This document shows, piece after piece, positions 22,593-31,552 of a stretch of 43,330 nucleotides of DNA. This stretch comes from DASXBJ01 sp036491755 (lineage in GTDB: Bacteria; Chloroflexota; Dormibacteria; Dormibacterales; Dormibacteraceae), in NCBI GenBank assembly GCA_036491755.1, contig DASXBJ010000140.1:1-43330 (forward strand). The letters are read 5' to 3'. How positions within the stretch are numbered: position 1 is the first letter of the stretch; every line of letters begins with the position of its first letter. Both the position numbers and the translations under genes were made by a program. The notes under the pieces were generated by a model, which was given only the letters and a program-made list of their open reading frames with translations, was not told the DNA's origin and ran no database searches.

Positions 22593-23795
22593 ATGAAGAT
22601 GGAAGCAAGCGGTCGGTCTCCTTCAGCTGCCCGCCGTGACTACCTTCTTCTGATCGCGACTCGGATCATCCGCGCGTTTGGCTTCGGGTTCGCCGGCATC
22701 CTCGTGGCGGTGCACTTGCAGGCGCGGATGTTCAGCCCCGCTGAGATCGGGGTGGCCCTTGCCATCGGACTGGCGACCGCCTCTCTGTCCGGTCTCGTCT
22801 CAGCCTCTGCCAGTGCACGCTTTGGCCGCCGCAGGACGCTATCTGCCCTCGGGGTCTTGATGGCGGTGAGCGGTTTGGACCTCGCCCTGGCAACGCAGCA
22901 CTGGCTGCTCATCCTTGGCGGGCTCACCGGAATGATGGGAATCGCCGGCACGGACAATGGGCCTTTTCTACCAGTCGAGCAGGCGATGCTAACGCAAGCT
23001 GCGACTCGGACCAATCGCAATCGCGCCTTTGCTCGCTACTCGCTGACAGGCGCGTTGGGAGCCGCCGCGGGCGCCCTGGTCGCCACCGTAGGCACCAGCC
23101 CATCGCGCACGACGGCCTTTTTCATCGGGTTCTCCTTGCTTGGACTGCTCACAGCCGGAATCCCTTTGCTCGTGTCCTCGGAGGTGGAGGCTCAGCCCGC
23201 CAGGACTTTCGGTACATTCAAACCGCTGCTTGGTCTGGGCGCACTGTTTGCGGTCGACTCATTGGGGACGGGGCTTGTCTCGACTGCTGTTCTGGTCTAT
23301 TGGCTAACCGTAAGGTTCGGCGCGACTCCGGCGGTGCTCGGCCCTGCCTTCGGTCTGATGTCCCTCCTCGTGGCGCTTTCTTTCGAGCTGTCTGGCCGCC
23401 TCGCCGACCGCATCGGCCTGGTCAACACGATGGTGTTTACCCACCTTCCCAGCAACCTCCTGCTGCTGCTGGTTCCGTTCGCTCCGAAAATTGGCTTCGC
23501 GCTCGCTATCCTCGTGATTCGTTCGACCCTCGTATCGATGGATCAGCCTGCTCGGCAAGCCTATGTCGTCTCGATCGTCCCTTCCAACGAGCGGGCGGGA
23601 GCACTTGCGTTCACCGGGGCCATTCGCGGCCTTGCCTCTGCCGCGGGACCGGTCATCACAGGGGCGGCTATTCAAACCGCATCCTTCGCGTTCCCGTTCT
23701 TCACGGCGGGAGTGCTGAAGGCTGGCTACGACGTCGCCCTGTACTTTGGCTTCAGGCGTCGCCGTGGCGACCACGAAGCCGACGGCCTGCTGTGA
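22593..23795 (+). CDS. Major facilitator superfamily transporter
   Basis: 400 residues with about twelve predicted membrane helices in two halves. The loop between helices 2 and 3 has SARFGRRRTL, the MFS motif A position, and a related SGRLADRIGL occurs in the second half. Most similar in style to drug/metabolite efflux MFS proteins, but the substrate is not evident. ATG 22593 is used; an ATG two codons later is equally possible. It is a single gene with its own upstream gap. Confidence 0.88.
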   Translation: MKMEASGRSPSAARRDYLLLIATRIIRAFGFGFAGILVAVHLQARMFSPAEIGVALAIGLATASLSGLVSASASARFGRRRTLSALGVLMAVSGLDLALATQHWLLILGGLTGMMGIAGTDNGPFLPVEQAMLTQAATRTNRNRAFARYSLTGALGAAAGALVATVGTSPSRTTAFFIGFSLLGLLTAGIPLLVSSEVEAQPARTFGTFKPLLGLGALFAVDSLGTGLVSTAVLVYWLTVRFGATPAVLGPAFGLMSLLVALSFELSGRLADRIGLVNTMVFTHLPSNLLLLLVPFAPKIGFALAILVIRSTLVSMDQPARQAYVVSIVPSNERAGALAFTGAIRGLASAAGPVITGAAIQTASFAFPFFTAGVLKAGYDVALYFGFRRRRGDHEADGLL

Positions 23796-23846
23796 TCCAA
23801 TCGGTCGAGGTCTGGGGTCCAGTCCGCTAGTGGTTCATGTGGCAAT

Positions 23847-23866
23847 CGAGGCTAAAGAACGCCTCG
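23847..23866. terminator. Hairpin in a convergent gap
   Basis: CGAGGC (23847-23852), 8-base loop, GCCTCG (23861-23866), between the ends of the MFS gene (+) and the BNR-repeat gene (-). There is no T-run, so this is a weak bidirectional terminator candidate. Confidence 0.35.
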
Positions 23867-23873
23867 CGGCCCG

Positions 23874-25034
23874 TCAGCGCCTGATCAGTTCAGGCGCGGA
23901 GACGTCAGACCAGACGTGCCCGCCGTCTTGGGTGGTGAATATGTATGGGTTCATCAGTTGGTCTCGAACGAGCGCGTAGCCCCTGCCCGCCTGCGACAAC
24001 CACGGAACGTATTCAATGCTCAACCCGCCCGCCATCCCGCCTGCGAGCGTCTCCCAACTGCTCCCCCCATCCGATGTCCGCATCAGCTGCCGTCCCACGG
24101 GCACCACCCATGTGGACGAGCTCACGAGGTTCGGCTGGGACTCGCTACCCGCCCCAACAGAAGGTGGCGTCCCCCCGACCGATCGCCAACTCACCCCGAG
24201 GTCCGCAGACCTCATTAGCGAGTAGGAGACGGGCTCGACGAGTACCAGCACTACGGTGCTGGGCGGGAAGAACCGCACGGCGGCGGCCGGCCCGTCCGAG
24301 CGGTCCTGTCGCGCCCACGTAATTCCACCATCGCGCGTGGCCATCACATACGATCCTGCAACGCCCAGCACGTTCATCCATCCGAGATCGGGCGTGACGA
24401 ACCCGACGAGGTTCTTGACGCCGTCCAACGGAATGCCGCCGTCGGACGGATGTACGGAGCTGACTACCCAGAGCCGGTTCCACGTGAAACCACCATTGGC
24501 AGTCGACCACAGCGCGGCGGGCCGGGCCGCACCGGATGCGGTTCCAGTCTGCAGGTACCAGCCACGACGAGAGTCCAGGAAGTAGATACCGCCTCCCAAG
24601 GGCGCTGACCCGGGCAACGCCACTTCGTGCCATGACGCGCCTCCATCGTCGGACATCTCGATTCCGCCGTTTGACTGCAGCACCGCGTGCTGGGAGTCAA
24701 TCAGCTGAAAGTCGAATATCGTGGCGGTCGGGTGTCCGGCAGAGGTGCGCAGTCGTCTCCAATGGACGCCGGCGTCCGACGTGACGACGATTTCAGTGGC
24801 GCCGTCCACGGGATTCTTGAGTAGGAGCCAACCGGCGCCCTCCTCGGCGAACTGGCTCGAGATGACGATAAGTCGCTGCGCGGGCCCTCCGTCCGCGTGG
24901 TGGGCCGAACCATGGACGTAATAGAAGGACGCACCGATGAGCGCCACAACGGCAAGCAACATGGACGCCTCACGCCGGAGGTGGCGCACTGGGATTCCGA
25001 TCACGGTGCTTGTTCCAAGTGTAATCTCGATCAA
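23874..25034 (-). CDS. Membrane-anchored or exported BNR-repeat (beta-propeller) protein
   Basis: Up to 386 residues. A basic N-terminus (RHLRREAS) precedes one hydrophobic helix (MLLAVVALIGASFYYV), so the rest is probably outside the cytoplasm. The remainder has seven Asp-box-like motifs of the form D-x-G-x-x-W: SDAGVHW, DDGGASW, ANGGFTW, RDGGITW, ADLGVSW, SDGGSSW, QDGGHVW. They are spread along the chain and suggest a seven-bladed propeller of the BNR/YCF48 type. No sialidase catalytic residues could be assigned. The longest frame begins at TTG 25034, but GTG 25004 or GTG 24989 would leave more room for a promoter opposite the divergent dipeptidase. Confidence 0.75.
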   Translation of the reverse strand: MIEITLGTSTVIGIPVRHLRREASMLLAVVALIGASFYYVHGSAHHADGGPAQRLIVISSQFAEEGAGWLLLKNPVDGATEIVVTSDAGVHWRRLRTSAGHPTATIFDFQLIDSQHAVLQSNGGIEMSDDGGASWHEVALPGSAPLGGGIYFLDSRRGWYLQTGTASGAARPAALWSTANGGFTWNRLWVVSSVHPSDGGIPLDGVKNLVGFVTPDLGWMNVLGVAGSYVMATRDGGITWARQDRSDGPAAAVRFFPPSTVVLVLVEPVSYSLMRSADLGVSWRSVGGTPPSVGAGSESQPNLVSSSTWVVPVGRQLMRTSDGGSSWETLAGGMAGGLSIEYVPWLSQAGRGYALVRDQLMNPYIFTTQDGGHVWSDVSAPELIRR

Positions 25035-25052
25035 CCGTTACACTCGCAGGCC

Positions 25053-26417
25053 ATGGCCAGCTGGACGCCCCCAAACTGGACGTCAATCCAAGCCCAGGTG
25101 AATGCGGCCGTTGACTCCGGCATGCAAGACCTCTTTTCGGCCCTCCGAATACCGAGCGTCAGCGATGACCCCGCAGCTCTTACCCAATCGGCGTCCCACC
25201 TGGCGCGGATGCTGGCACAGGATGGATGGTCTGTTGAGATCGCGAATATGGACGGCAATCTCATCCTCCTGGCGGAGATCGGCTCCGGGCAGGAGTCGCT
25301 GATCGTCTACGGCCATCACGACGTCCAGCCGGTCGAGCCTCTCGACGCGTGGAGCTCGCCGCCTTTCGAACCAGTGATCCGTGGCGGCCGTATCTTCGGC
25401 CGCGGCTCGGCGGACAACAAGGGCCAGTTCTTCTGCCACATTTTCGCGGTCCGCGCCCTGATGGCGGTGTTGGGACACGTACCGATGCGGGTCAAGCTCG
25501 TGCTGGATGGGCAGGAGGAGAACGGAAGCCCGCACCTGGCGGAGTTCGTCGACCGCTATCAAACGCGCCTCTCAGGATCACGCCTCTGCTTCACTGCCGA
25601 TGGGCCCACTCGACAGGATGAGCGCCCAGAGGTGGTGTTCGGTGTGCGTGGAGACGTCAAACTTCGCTTGACTGTTCGCACAGCGAATACAGATCTTCAC
25701 TCCGGAAACTGGGGCAACATTGTTCCCAGTGCTGGGATGCGCCTGGCGCAGCTCCTGGCGCAGCTCAAAGGCCCGGATGGTCGCGTGAGTGTGCCCGGCT
25801 TTTATGACCGCATCGTTCCGCCAACCGACCGGGAACGGCAGGCCATGGCGGACCTGCCCTTTGATGTCGACGAGGCGGGCCGCTCGGTTGGCGCGATCCG
25901 CCTCGACGGGCCGCTGGATGTCCCGGCTCTCGAGCGGCTGATGTTCATGCCGGCTCTGACCGTGAACGGGCTCGAAGGTGGGCACCATGAGAAAAGTGTC
26001 ATCCCGTGCCAAGCGACGGCGCACATCGATGTACGCCTGGTCGCCGACCAGGACCCCGACTGGATGGTCGAGCTCCTGACTGCCCATCTCAAGTCGATCG
26101 CACCGGATGCGACGCTCGAACGGGGCAGAGGCTATATGCCATCAAGGACGGCGATGGAAACTCCCGTCGCGGCGAGGGTGATTGACGCGGTCCGCGTAGG
26201 TTTCGGTCAGGAGCCGGCGCTCGTCCCTTCGTCGGGCGGCACGCTACCTGATGGAGTCTTTGCGGTGGGTCTGGGGATCCCCGTCCTGGATGTGCCGTAC
26301 GCCGGCCGCGACCAGCGCAACCACGCGCCGAACGAGAACATTCGACTCGACCACCTCCGTGCCGGTGCGCGTACGAGTGCCGCGCTGTTCCTCGGCCTCG
26401 CGGAAGGCAATCCCTAG
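25053..26417 (+). CDS. M20-family dipeptidase / zinc metallopeptidase
   Basis: 454 residues. Metal-site motifs: YGHHDVQPVEPLDAW (His-x-Asp), GRGSADNKGQ (bridging Asp), DGQEENGSPHL (Glu-Glu), CFTADGP (Asp) and DQRNHAPNEN (His), all intact. A dimerisation (lid) domain lies between about 190 and 340. It matches the carnosinase/DapE-like dipeptidases of the M20 family, cytoplasmic enzymes that split dipeptides or N-acyl amino acids. ATG 25053 is chosen; the frame is open upstream but that part overlaps the divergent gene. Its TAG stop shares the palindrome CTAG with the convergent M24 gene. Confidence 0.93.
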   Translation: MASWTPPNWTSIQAQVNAAVDSGMQDLFSALRIPSVSDDPAALTQSASHLARMLAQDGWSVEIANMDGNLILLAEIGSGQESLIVYGHHDVQPVEPLDAWSSPPFEPVIRGGRIFGRGSADNKGQFFCHIFAVRALMAVLGHVPMRVKLVLDGQEENGSPHLAEFVDRYQTRLSGSRLCFTADGPTRQDERPEVVFGVRGDVKLRLTVRTANTDLHSGNWGNIVPSAGMRLAQLLAQLKGPDGRVSVPGFYDRIVPPTDRERQAMADLPFDVDEAGRSVGAIRLDGPLDVPALERLMFMPALTVNGLEGGHHEKSVIPCQATAHIDVRLVADQDPDWMVELLTAHLKSIAPDATLERGRGYMPSRTAMETPVAARVIDAVRVGFGQEPALVPSSGGTLPDGVFAVGLGIPVLDVPYAGRDQRNHAPNENIRLDHLRAGARTSAALFLGLAEGNP

Positions 26418-27571
26418 CGGACGAAAAGAGCGGACTCGAGCTCGGCCAGCTTTTCGTAGCCTGCATCGGTCACGACAACCGTCGCACTGTTCCCAAATCC
26501 GCCAACTCCGGGCACGTGGATCCATGGGATCACGTGGAAGACCATCCCCGGCTCCAGCAGGTCCGGCGCACCGCGGTTGAGCCCGAAGACTCCTCGCCCG
26601 ACCCACGTGGGGGGATACCCGATCCCGATGTGATAGCCGACCCGCAGCGTGTGGTTGTCTGCGAAGCCGGCACGCTTGATCAGGTCACGGCATGCGGCGT
26701 CGACCTCGCCGGCCGATACCTTCGGCCTGATCGCCTGCAGCGCGGCTTCGAGACCGTCGACCACCGCCGCTCCGGCGCGCGCCACGTCCTTCGATGGAGC
26801 GCCCACAACTGACGTGCGCATCAGCGAACAGTGATATCGCCGCACGGAGGCGCCCATCTCGTAGAAGGTGACGTCCCCGCGCGCGATGCGCCGGCCGTTC
26901 CAATTGTTGTGGGGAATCGCCGACCCAGGACCCGTCTGCACGTACACGGGAGATGCGACGTATTCGCTTCCTGCGAGAATCCGAGCGCGGTAGGCCGCCG
27001 CTGCGACATCGCTGTCGAGCGCGCCTTCCCGTGTTTCATCGATGGCCGCTCGCATTCCCGCTGCGACAGCCAGGCCGGCCTGCCGCGTGTATTCCACCTC
27101 GGCGGGGGACTTGATGATCCGAAGGCGCTCGATCATGCCGCTCGCGTCCTTAAAAGTGGCTTCGGGCAACAGGTCGCGCAGTCGAATGTGAGTGTGGGCG
27201 GTCAAAAACCACGAGCTCAGCTCCAAGCCCACGACAGCGGACCCAAGGTCACGTTCCCGGATCGAGCGCACTGTAGCCGCGATGGGGTCGTCCGCGTCGC
27301 GGTATGAGTCCGCCGCCTCAAGCCACGTGTGAAGGCTGACATTCGGCTCGTCGAGTTGGCGCACAACCATCCAGGGTTCGCCGTGGCGGGGCACGAACAG
27401 GCACTGGTGCGAGTAGTAGCCGCGTGAGTTGAAGCCGGTCAAGTAGTAGATGTTCTCGGGAGTCGACGACATGAGCAGGGCAACCTCTGCCTCATCCATG
27501 GCGGCGCGCGTGCGCTCGAGCCGAGACCTGTACTCGGCCATGGAGAACGGCAGATCGTCACGCTCTCTCAT
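26414..27571 (-). CDS. M24 (pita-bread fold) hydrolase lacking most metal ligands, copy 2
   Basis: 385 residues: creatinase-type N-terminal domain (about 10-150), then an M24 domain. His221 (AIPHNNW) and His314 (VGYHIGIGYPPTW) are kept. The Asp-Asp-Glu-Glu metal ligands of prolidase and methionine aminopeptidase are not: FYEMGA (Glu238) and YHCSLMRT replace D-x-G...D-x-T-R, and FHVIPW and GNSATVVVT replace the two Glu motifs. The creatinase catalytic Glu residues are not evident either. The E-x-G...RYHxxxxRT pattern resembles ectoine-hydrolase-like members as far as I recall. ATG 27571 overlaps the upstream stop as TGATG. Last gene of the importer operon. Confidence 0.88.
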   Translation of the reverse strand: MRERDDLPFSMAEYRSRLERTRAAMDEAEVALLMSSTPENIYYLTGFNSRGYYSHQCLFVPRHGEPWMVVRQLDEPNVSLHTWLEAADSYRDADDPIAATVRSIRERDLGSAVVGLELSSWFLTAHTHIRLRDLLPEATFKDASGMIERLRIIKSPAEVEYTRQAGLAVAAGMRAAIDETREGALDSDVAAAAYRARILAGSEYVASPVYVQTGPGSAIPHNNWNGRRIARGDVTFYEMGASVRRYHCSLMRTSVVGAPSKDVARAGAAVVDGLEAALQAIRPKVSAGEVDAACRDLIKRAGFADNHTLRVGYHIGIGYPPTWVGRGVFGLNRGAPDLLEPGMVFHVIPWIHVPGVGGFGNSATVVVTDAGYEKLAELESALFVR

Positions 27572-28728
27572 CAGCGTACGAAGAGCCGCGAATCGAAGTT
27601 GGTGAGAACCTCGGCGTCGCGCTCCGTGACCAGCACGGTCTCGCTGTTGCCGATGCCGCCGAGGCCGGGGATCCGGACCGAAGGTATGACGTGGAAGACC
27701 ATCCCCGCGGCCAGCCGGTCCTGGGCGCCCGTGTTGAGGCTGAACGTGCCGCGGCCGACCCACGTGGGCGGGTACCCGATTCCAATGTGATAGCCCAGCC
27801 TCAGGCCGATGTATTCCTCGAATCCTCGCTTCACCATGACCTCGCGATATGCCCGGTCCACCTCATCCGCCGTGGCGCCCGGACGCATCAGCGCCAGCGC
27901 CGCCTCCAGCCCCTCCCGCGTCGCGGCGTCAGCCCGCTTTGCCATGTCGCTTGGGGGCCCGATCACGGCGGTGCGCATGATCGCCGCGTGGTAACGCTTG
28001 AACGAAGCCCCCATCTCGTAGAACACCAGATCGCCCTTCTCGAGCCGCCTGCCATCCCAGTTGTTGTGTGCGATCGCCGACCCAGGGCCTGTCTGCACAT
28101 ACATTGGGGAGGCCACATATTCGCTGCCGGCCAGGATGCGCGCGTGGTATCCAGCCGCGGCAATTTCCCGGTCAAGGGCGCCCTCGCGTGTGGCATCGAT
28201 GGCTGCATCCATGCCGGCAGATATGCACTCGGCCGCTCTCTTGATGTACTCGGCCTCGGCGTTTGACTTGATCATCCGTTGTTGCTCGATCAATGCGCTC
28301 CCGTCCTGAAACCTCACGGTCGGCACTGCGGCCCGGAGCAACAGGTCCGTCGCGGCGGTCAGAAACCAAGAGCTCAGCTCGACGCCAATGGTGGCTGACT
28401 CGAAGCCACGTTCCCCGAGCGCGTGTGCCGTCAATGCGATCGGGTCGTCCTCGTCCCGATAGTCGTAGCCTCTCTCCATCCACGTCTGGTGTTCGACGTT
28501 GGCGGCATCGAGATGCCTCGTCACCATGAATGGCTCGCCCTCGAGCGGAACGAACAGGCACTGGTAGGAGTAATAGCCTCGGGAGTTGAAGCCGGTCAGG
28601 TAATACATGTTCTCCGGTGTCGTGCAGAGGAACAGGTCCCATCCGTTCTCGGCCATGCGGCGGCGCGTCTCGGTCAATCGCGTGTGGTACTCGGCCATCG
28701 AAAACGGCAGGTCATCTCGCTCGCGCAT
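27571..28728 (-). CDS. M24 (pita-bread fold) hydrolase lacking most metal ligands, copy 1
   Basis: 385 residues, the same length as its downstream neighbour and similar throughout (both begin MRERDDLPFSMAEY), so the pair is a tandem duplication. It has the same substitutions: FYEMGASFKRYHAAIMRT instead of the Asp ligands, and FHVIPSV and GIGNSETVLVT at the Glu positions; AIAHNNW and LGYHIGIGYPPTW keep the two His. This argues against ordinary Xaa-Pro peptidase activity despite the fold. ATG 28728 overlaps the dehydrogenase stop as TGATG. Two diverged copies in one operon could form a heteromer or handle two related substrates. Confidence 0.88.
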   Translation of the reverse strand: MRERDDLPFSMAEYHTRLTETRRRMAENGWDLFLCTTPENMYYLTGFNSRGYYSYQCLFVPLEGEPFMVTRHLDAANVEHQTWMERGYDYRDEDDPIALTAHALGERGFESATIGVELSSWFLTAATDLLLRAAVPTVRFQDGSALIEQQRMIKSNAEAEYIKRAAECISAGMDAAIDATREGALDREIAAAGYHARILAGSEYVASPMYVQTGPGSAIAHNNWDGRRLEKGDLVFYEMGASFKRYHAAIMRTAVIGPPSDMAKRADAATREGLEAALALMRPGATADEVDRAYREVMVKRGFEEYIGLRLGYHIGIGYPPTWVGRGTFSLNTGAQDRLAAGMVFHVIPSVRIPGLGGIGNSETVLVTERDAEVLTNFDSRLFVR

Positions 28729-29732
28729 CAGTCGTCTCCATCGCTACCGGATCGGCTCGGCCTGAAGCCGAGGGACTTGTCGACGACGTGCCGCAGAGGG
28801 GTACCTGATCGCCATCGCTGGAGGTTGTCGAGAAAGCTTCGGACAAAGCGCGAATGCGTGTCCGTGACGTCCCCGGACATGTGGGGCGAGATGATGACGT
28901 TCGGCATGTCCCAGAGAGGATGGTCGCGGTCTAGTGGCTCCTCCCAATACACGTCCAGCGCCGCGCCGCCGATGGTGTTGGAGCGCAGCGCCTCGAGCAA
29001 GGCCGGCTCGTCGACCAGCGGCCCGCGTCCGAGGTTGATCAGCCATGCTGTCGACTTCATCCTCGCCAGGACCTCGGCGCTGACCAGACCGGCCGTGCTG
29101 GGGGTCAATGGTGCCGCCAGGACGATGTAGTCGGCGCCCCCGACGAGGGCGTCAAGCTCGGTCGACGCGTGGATGGACGAGAAGTTCACATCCCCGTCGC
29201 GCGCCGTCCTTCCCACGCCGACCGTGACCATCTCCAGCGCTCGCGCGAGCCTGGCGATGGCGCGCCCGATCGCTCCGACGCCGACGATCAGCACTGTGCG
29301 ACCCTGCAGCGTGTCTGCTCGGCGCCGGTTCCAGTGGTGCGCCCGCTGGTCATGCCAAGTGTGCACGGCGTCCTTGGCGATCTGGAGCATCAGCATCACC
29401 GCGTACTCGGCCATGGTTTGCTCGTAGACGCCACCCGCATTGGTGATGATCACGTCGCTCGCGACGAGCTCGGGAAAGAGCAGCGGCTCAACCCCGACAC
29501 CAGCGGTGTGCACCCATCGGAGATTTCGCGCCGACCCGAAGGTGTCCCGGAAGATCTGGCCGTTCGCGTAGTTCCACGCAAACATCACTTCCGCGCCCGC
29601 CAGCGCTGTGTGCATCTCATCCTCGTTGCTCGCGAAGTCGTACCTTGCACCAGACTCCACGGCCGGCAGGCCCGGCGGCGGGCGGTCGACGCGCGCCACC
29701 ACCACCCGGGTGGGTTCTCGGTCCGGCGTCAT
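28728..29732 (-). CDS. D-2-hydroxyacid dehydrogenase family protein
   Basis: 334 residues. The NAD-binding motif is GVGAIGRAIARLARA (about 150-165). The catalytic triad of the family is complete: Arg in WLINLGRGPLVDEPAL, Glu in LDVYWEEPL and His in VIISPHMSG. It should reduce a 2-oxoacid or oxidise a D-2-hydroxyacid in the cytoplasm. ATG 29732 overlaps the ATPase stop as TGATG; an adjacent TTG one codon earlier is less likely. Being between the importer and the M24 pair, it probably processes a hydroxy or keto acid released from the imported compound. Confidence 0.91.
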   Translation of the reverse strand: MTPDREPTRVVVARVDRPPPGLPAVESGARYDFASNEDEMHTALAGAEVMFAWNYANGQIFRDTFGSARNLRWVHTAGVGVEPLLFPELVASDVIITNAGGVYEQTMAEYAVMLMLQIAKDAVHTWHDQRAHHWNRRRADTLQGRTVLIVGVGAIGRAIARLARALEMVTVGVGRTARDGDVNFSSIHASTELDALVGGADYIVLAAPLTPSTAGLVSAEVLARMKSTAWLINLGRGPLVDEPALLEALRSNTIGGAALDVYWEEPLDRDHPLWDMPNVIISPHMSGDVTDTHSRFVRSFLDNLQRWRSGTPLRHVVDKSLGFRPSRSGSDGDD

Positions 29733-31552
29733 CAAAAGTCGGTGATCGAGTGTTTAGCCGCCGCCAGAAGTTCCCGGGTGTAGTCAGCGCTCGGATGACC
29801 AAAGACCTGAGGTGTTGGCCCTGTCTCCTGGATGCGTCCTCCCTGGATCACGTAGATCCATTGGGCGATCGAACGCACCGCGGCGAGATCGTGGGATATG
29901 AACAGCAGAGCGGTGCCGCGACTTGTCTGCAGGGCGCGAACGACGTCAAGGATCGCCGCCTGGACGGACACGTCCTGGCCGGAGATGATCTCGTCGCAGA
30001 TGATGAGCTTCGGATTGGCAACGAACGCCCGTGCGATCGCTACGCGCTGCTTTTGACCGCCGCTAAGCTGGTGCGGATAACGGTCCATCATCGCCGCGTC
30101 GAGCTGGACATCATGCATCGCCGATGCGACCAGGTCTCGCCACTCGTTTTTCCGCACGTCATCCCTGAACATCTGGACCGAACGCAGGATCAGCTGGTAG
30201 ACCGTGCGCCGCGGGTTCAGGGACGAATCCGGGTTCTGGAAGATTATCTGGACCCATCGGTGCTGCTGGCGCGTACGGCCGCCGTCCAGCTTCAGCGGTT
30301 GGCCCATCAGCACCATGCGGCCCGAATACGGCCGCACGATGCCGGTGATCGCCCTTCCGATCGTTGACTTGCCGCTTCCGCTCTCGCCGACCAGCGCCAC
30401 GACCTCTCCCGAACGCACTTCCAGCGAGACGTTGTCAACCGCGGTGAGCTTGTCCCGTCCGCCGCCGTAGACGCACACCAGTGAGTCAACGGTGAGGACT
30501 GGTTCGCCCTTCCGCCCGATGGATTCCGGCTCGCCTGGGCGTGGGGCGGTCGTTGCCAGTACACCGAGCTCATCTGTCCGAACGCACCTGACGAGTCGCG
30601 ACGGCCCGACCGACGTCAGCTCCGGCTTCGCGTTGCGACATCGGTCCTCGGCAAACGGGCAACGCCGCGCAAAGGAGCACCTGTCGGGCAGCACATGGCC
30701 AGGAGGGAGCCCGGGGATGCCTCTGGGCCTCAGGGCCTCGTCGATCGATGGGAGCGAATCCAGCAACGCCCGAGTGTATGGATGCCTGGGCGAGCGGAGC
30801 ACCTGCGACGCAGGCCCCGACTCCACGACCTCGCCGGCGTATAGGATGACGATGTTCTCTGAGATCGCTTCGAGAAGGGCCAGGTCATGGCTCACGTAGA
30901 TCGCGGCGAGGTTGCGCTCTTTGATCAGCTCTGCCAGGAGCGAGACGATGCCCGCCTGGTGGATCACGTCCAGACCCGTGGTGGGTTCGTCCAGGATGAT
31001 CAGCTCAGGATCGCATGCGATCGCGAGTGCGATCGCCATTCGCTGGAGCTGACCGCCCGAGAACTGGTGCGGGTACTTCTTCAAGGCGACCTCGGGATCC
31101 GGGATGTGCACGGCCTCCAGAAGGTCGCGGCTCTTCGCCCTGGCAGCGCTTGCCGAGAGGTGCCGGTTGATGCCGAGAACCTCGCGGAACTGCGCGCCGA
31201 CACGCATCGTCGGGTTGAACGCGTTGACCGCGTCCTGGGCCACGTAGCTGACGCGCGTCGCCCACACTTTGCGCCTTGCTTCGGGGCTGAGCTGGAGCAG
31301 GTCCATGCCGTCTAGCAGCGCCGTTCCGCCCAGGCGCCGTGATCCCGCCGGAACATAACCGATGCTGGCCAGCGCCGCCGTTGTCTTACCGCTGCCGGAT
31401 TCGCCGGCGACTCCGGTGACCACCCCGCGCGGGACTTCGAAGGTGATGCCGCCGACCACCTCATTAGAGCCAAAAACGACTCGGAGATCATGGACCCTGA
31501 AGCCCTGCATTCGTGTCGTGGAGCGAAGCTCAGTTTGAAGTCGGCTGGACAT
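29732..31552 (-). CDS. Fused double ABC ATPase (DppD-DppF in one chain) of a peptide-type importer
   Basis: About 606 residues containing two complete ATPase modules. First half: GESGSGKTT, FSGGQLQR, LIILDEPTTGLD, then HPYTRALLDSLP and a cysteine-rich segment (CSFARRCPFAEDRC). Second half: GESGSGKST, LSGGQKQR, Walker B LIICDE. In the second half the D-loop reads SGQD where SALD is usual. Fusion of the two ATPases is common in this transporter class. ATG 31552 overlaps the permease end by 23 bases; ATG 31510 (MQGFRVHDLRVVFG) is an equally good start. It drives the two permeases encoded just upstream. Confidence 0.92.
   Translation of the reverse strand: MSSRLQTELRSTTRMQGFRVHDLRVVFGSNEVVGGITFEVPRGVVTGVAGESGSGKTTAALASIGYVPAGSRRLGGTALLDGMDLLQLSPEARRKVWATRVSYVAQDAVNAFNPTMRVGAQFREVLGINRHLSASAARAKSRDLLEAVHIPDPEVALKKYPHQFSGGQLQRMAIALAIACDPELIILDEPTTGLDVIHQAGIVSLLAELIKERNLAAIYVSHDLALLEAISENIVILYAGEVVESGPASQVLRSPRHPYTRALLDSLPSIDEALRPRGIPGLPPGHVLPDRCSFARRCPFAEDRCRNAKPELTSVGPSRLVRCVRTDELGVLATTAPRPGEPESIGRKGEPVLTVDSLVCVYGGGRDKLTAVDNVSLEVRSGEVVALVGESGSGKSTIGRAITGIVRPYSGRMVLMGQPLKLDGGRTRQQHRWVQIIFQNPDSSLNPRRTVYQLILRSVQMFRDDVRKNEWRDLVASAMHDVQLDAAMMDRYPHQLSGGQKQRVAIARAFVANPKLIICDEIISGQDVSVQAAILDVVRALQTSRGTALLFISHDLAAVRSIAQWIYVIQGGRIQETGPTPQVFGHPSADYTRELLAAAKHSITDF

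Noticed and set aside
3756..28728. A complete ectoine-degradation gene set
   Set aside because: A desuccinylase-family deacylase and M24-fold genes recall the ectoine deacetylase and hydrolase, but they are in separate operons and the other pathway genes are absent.
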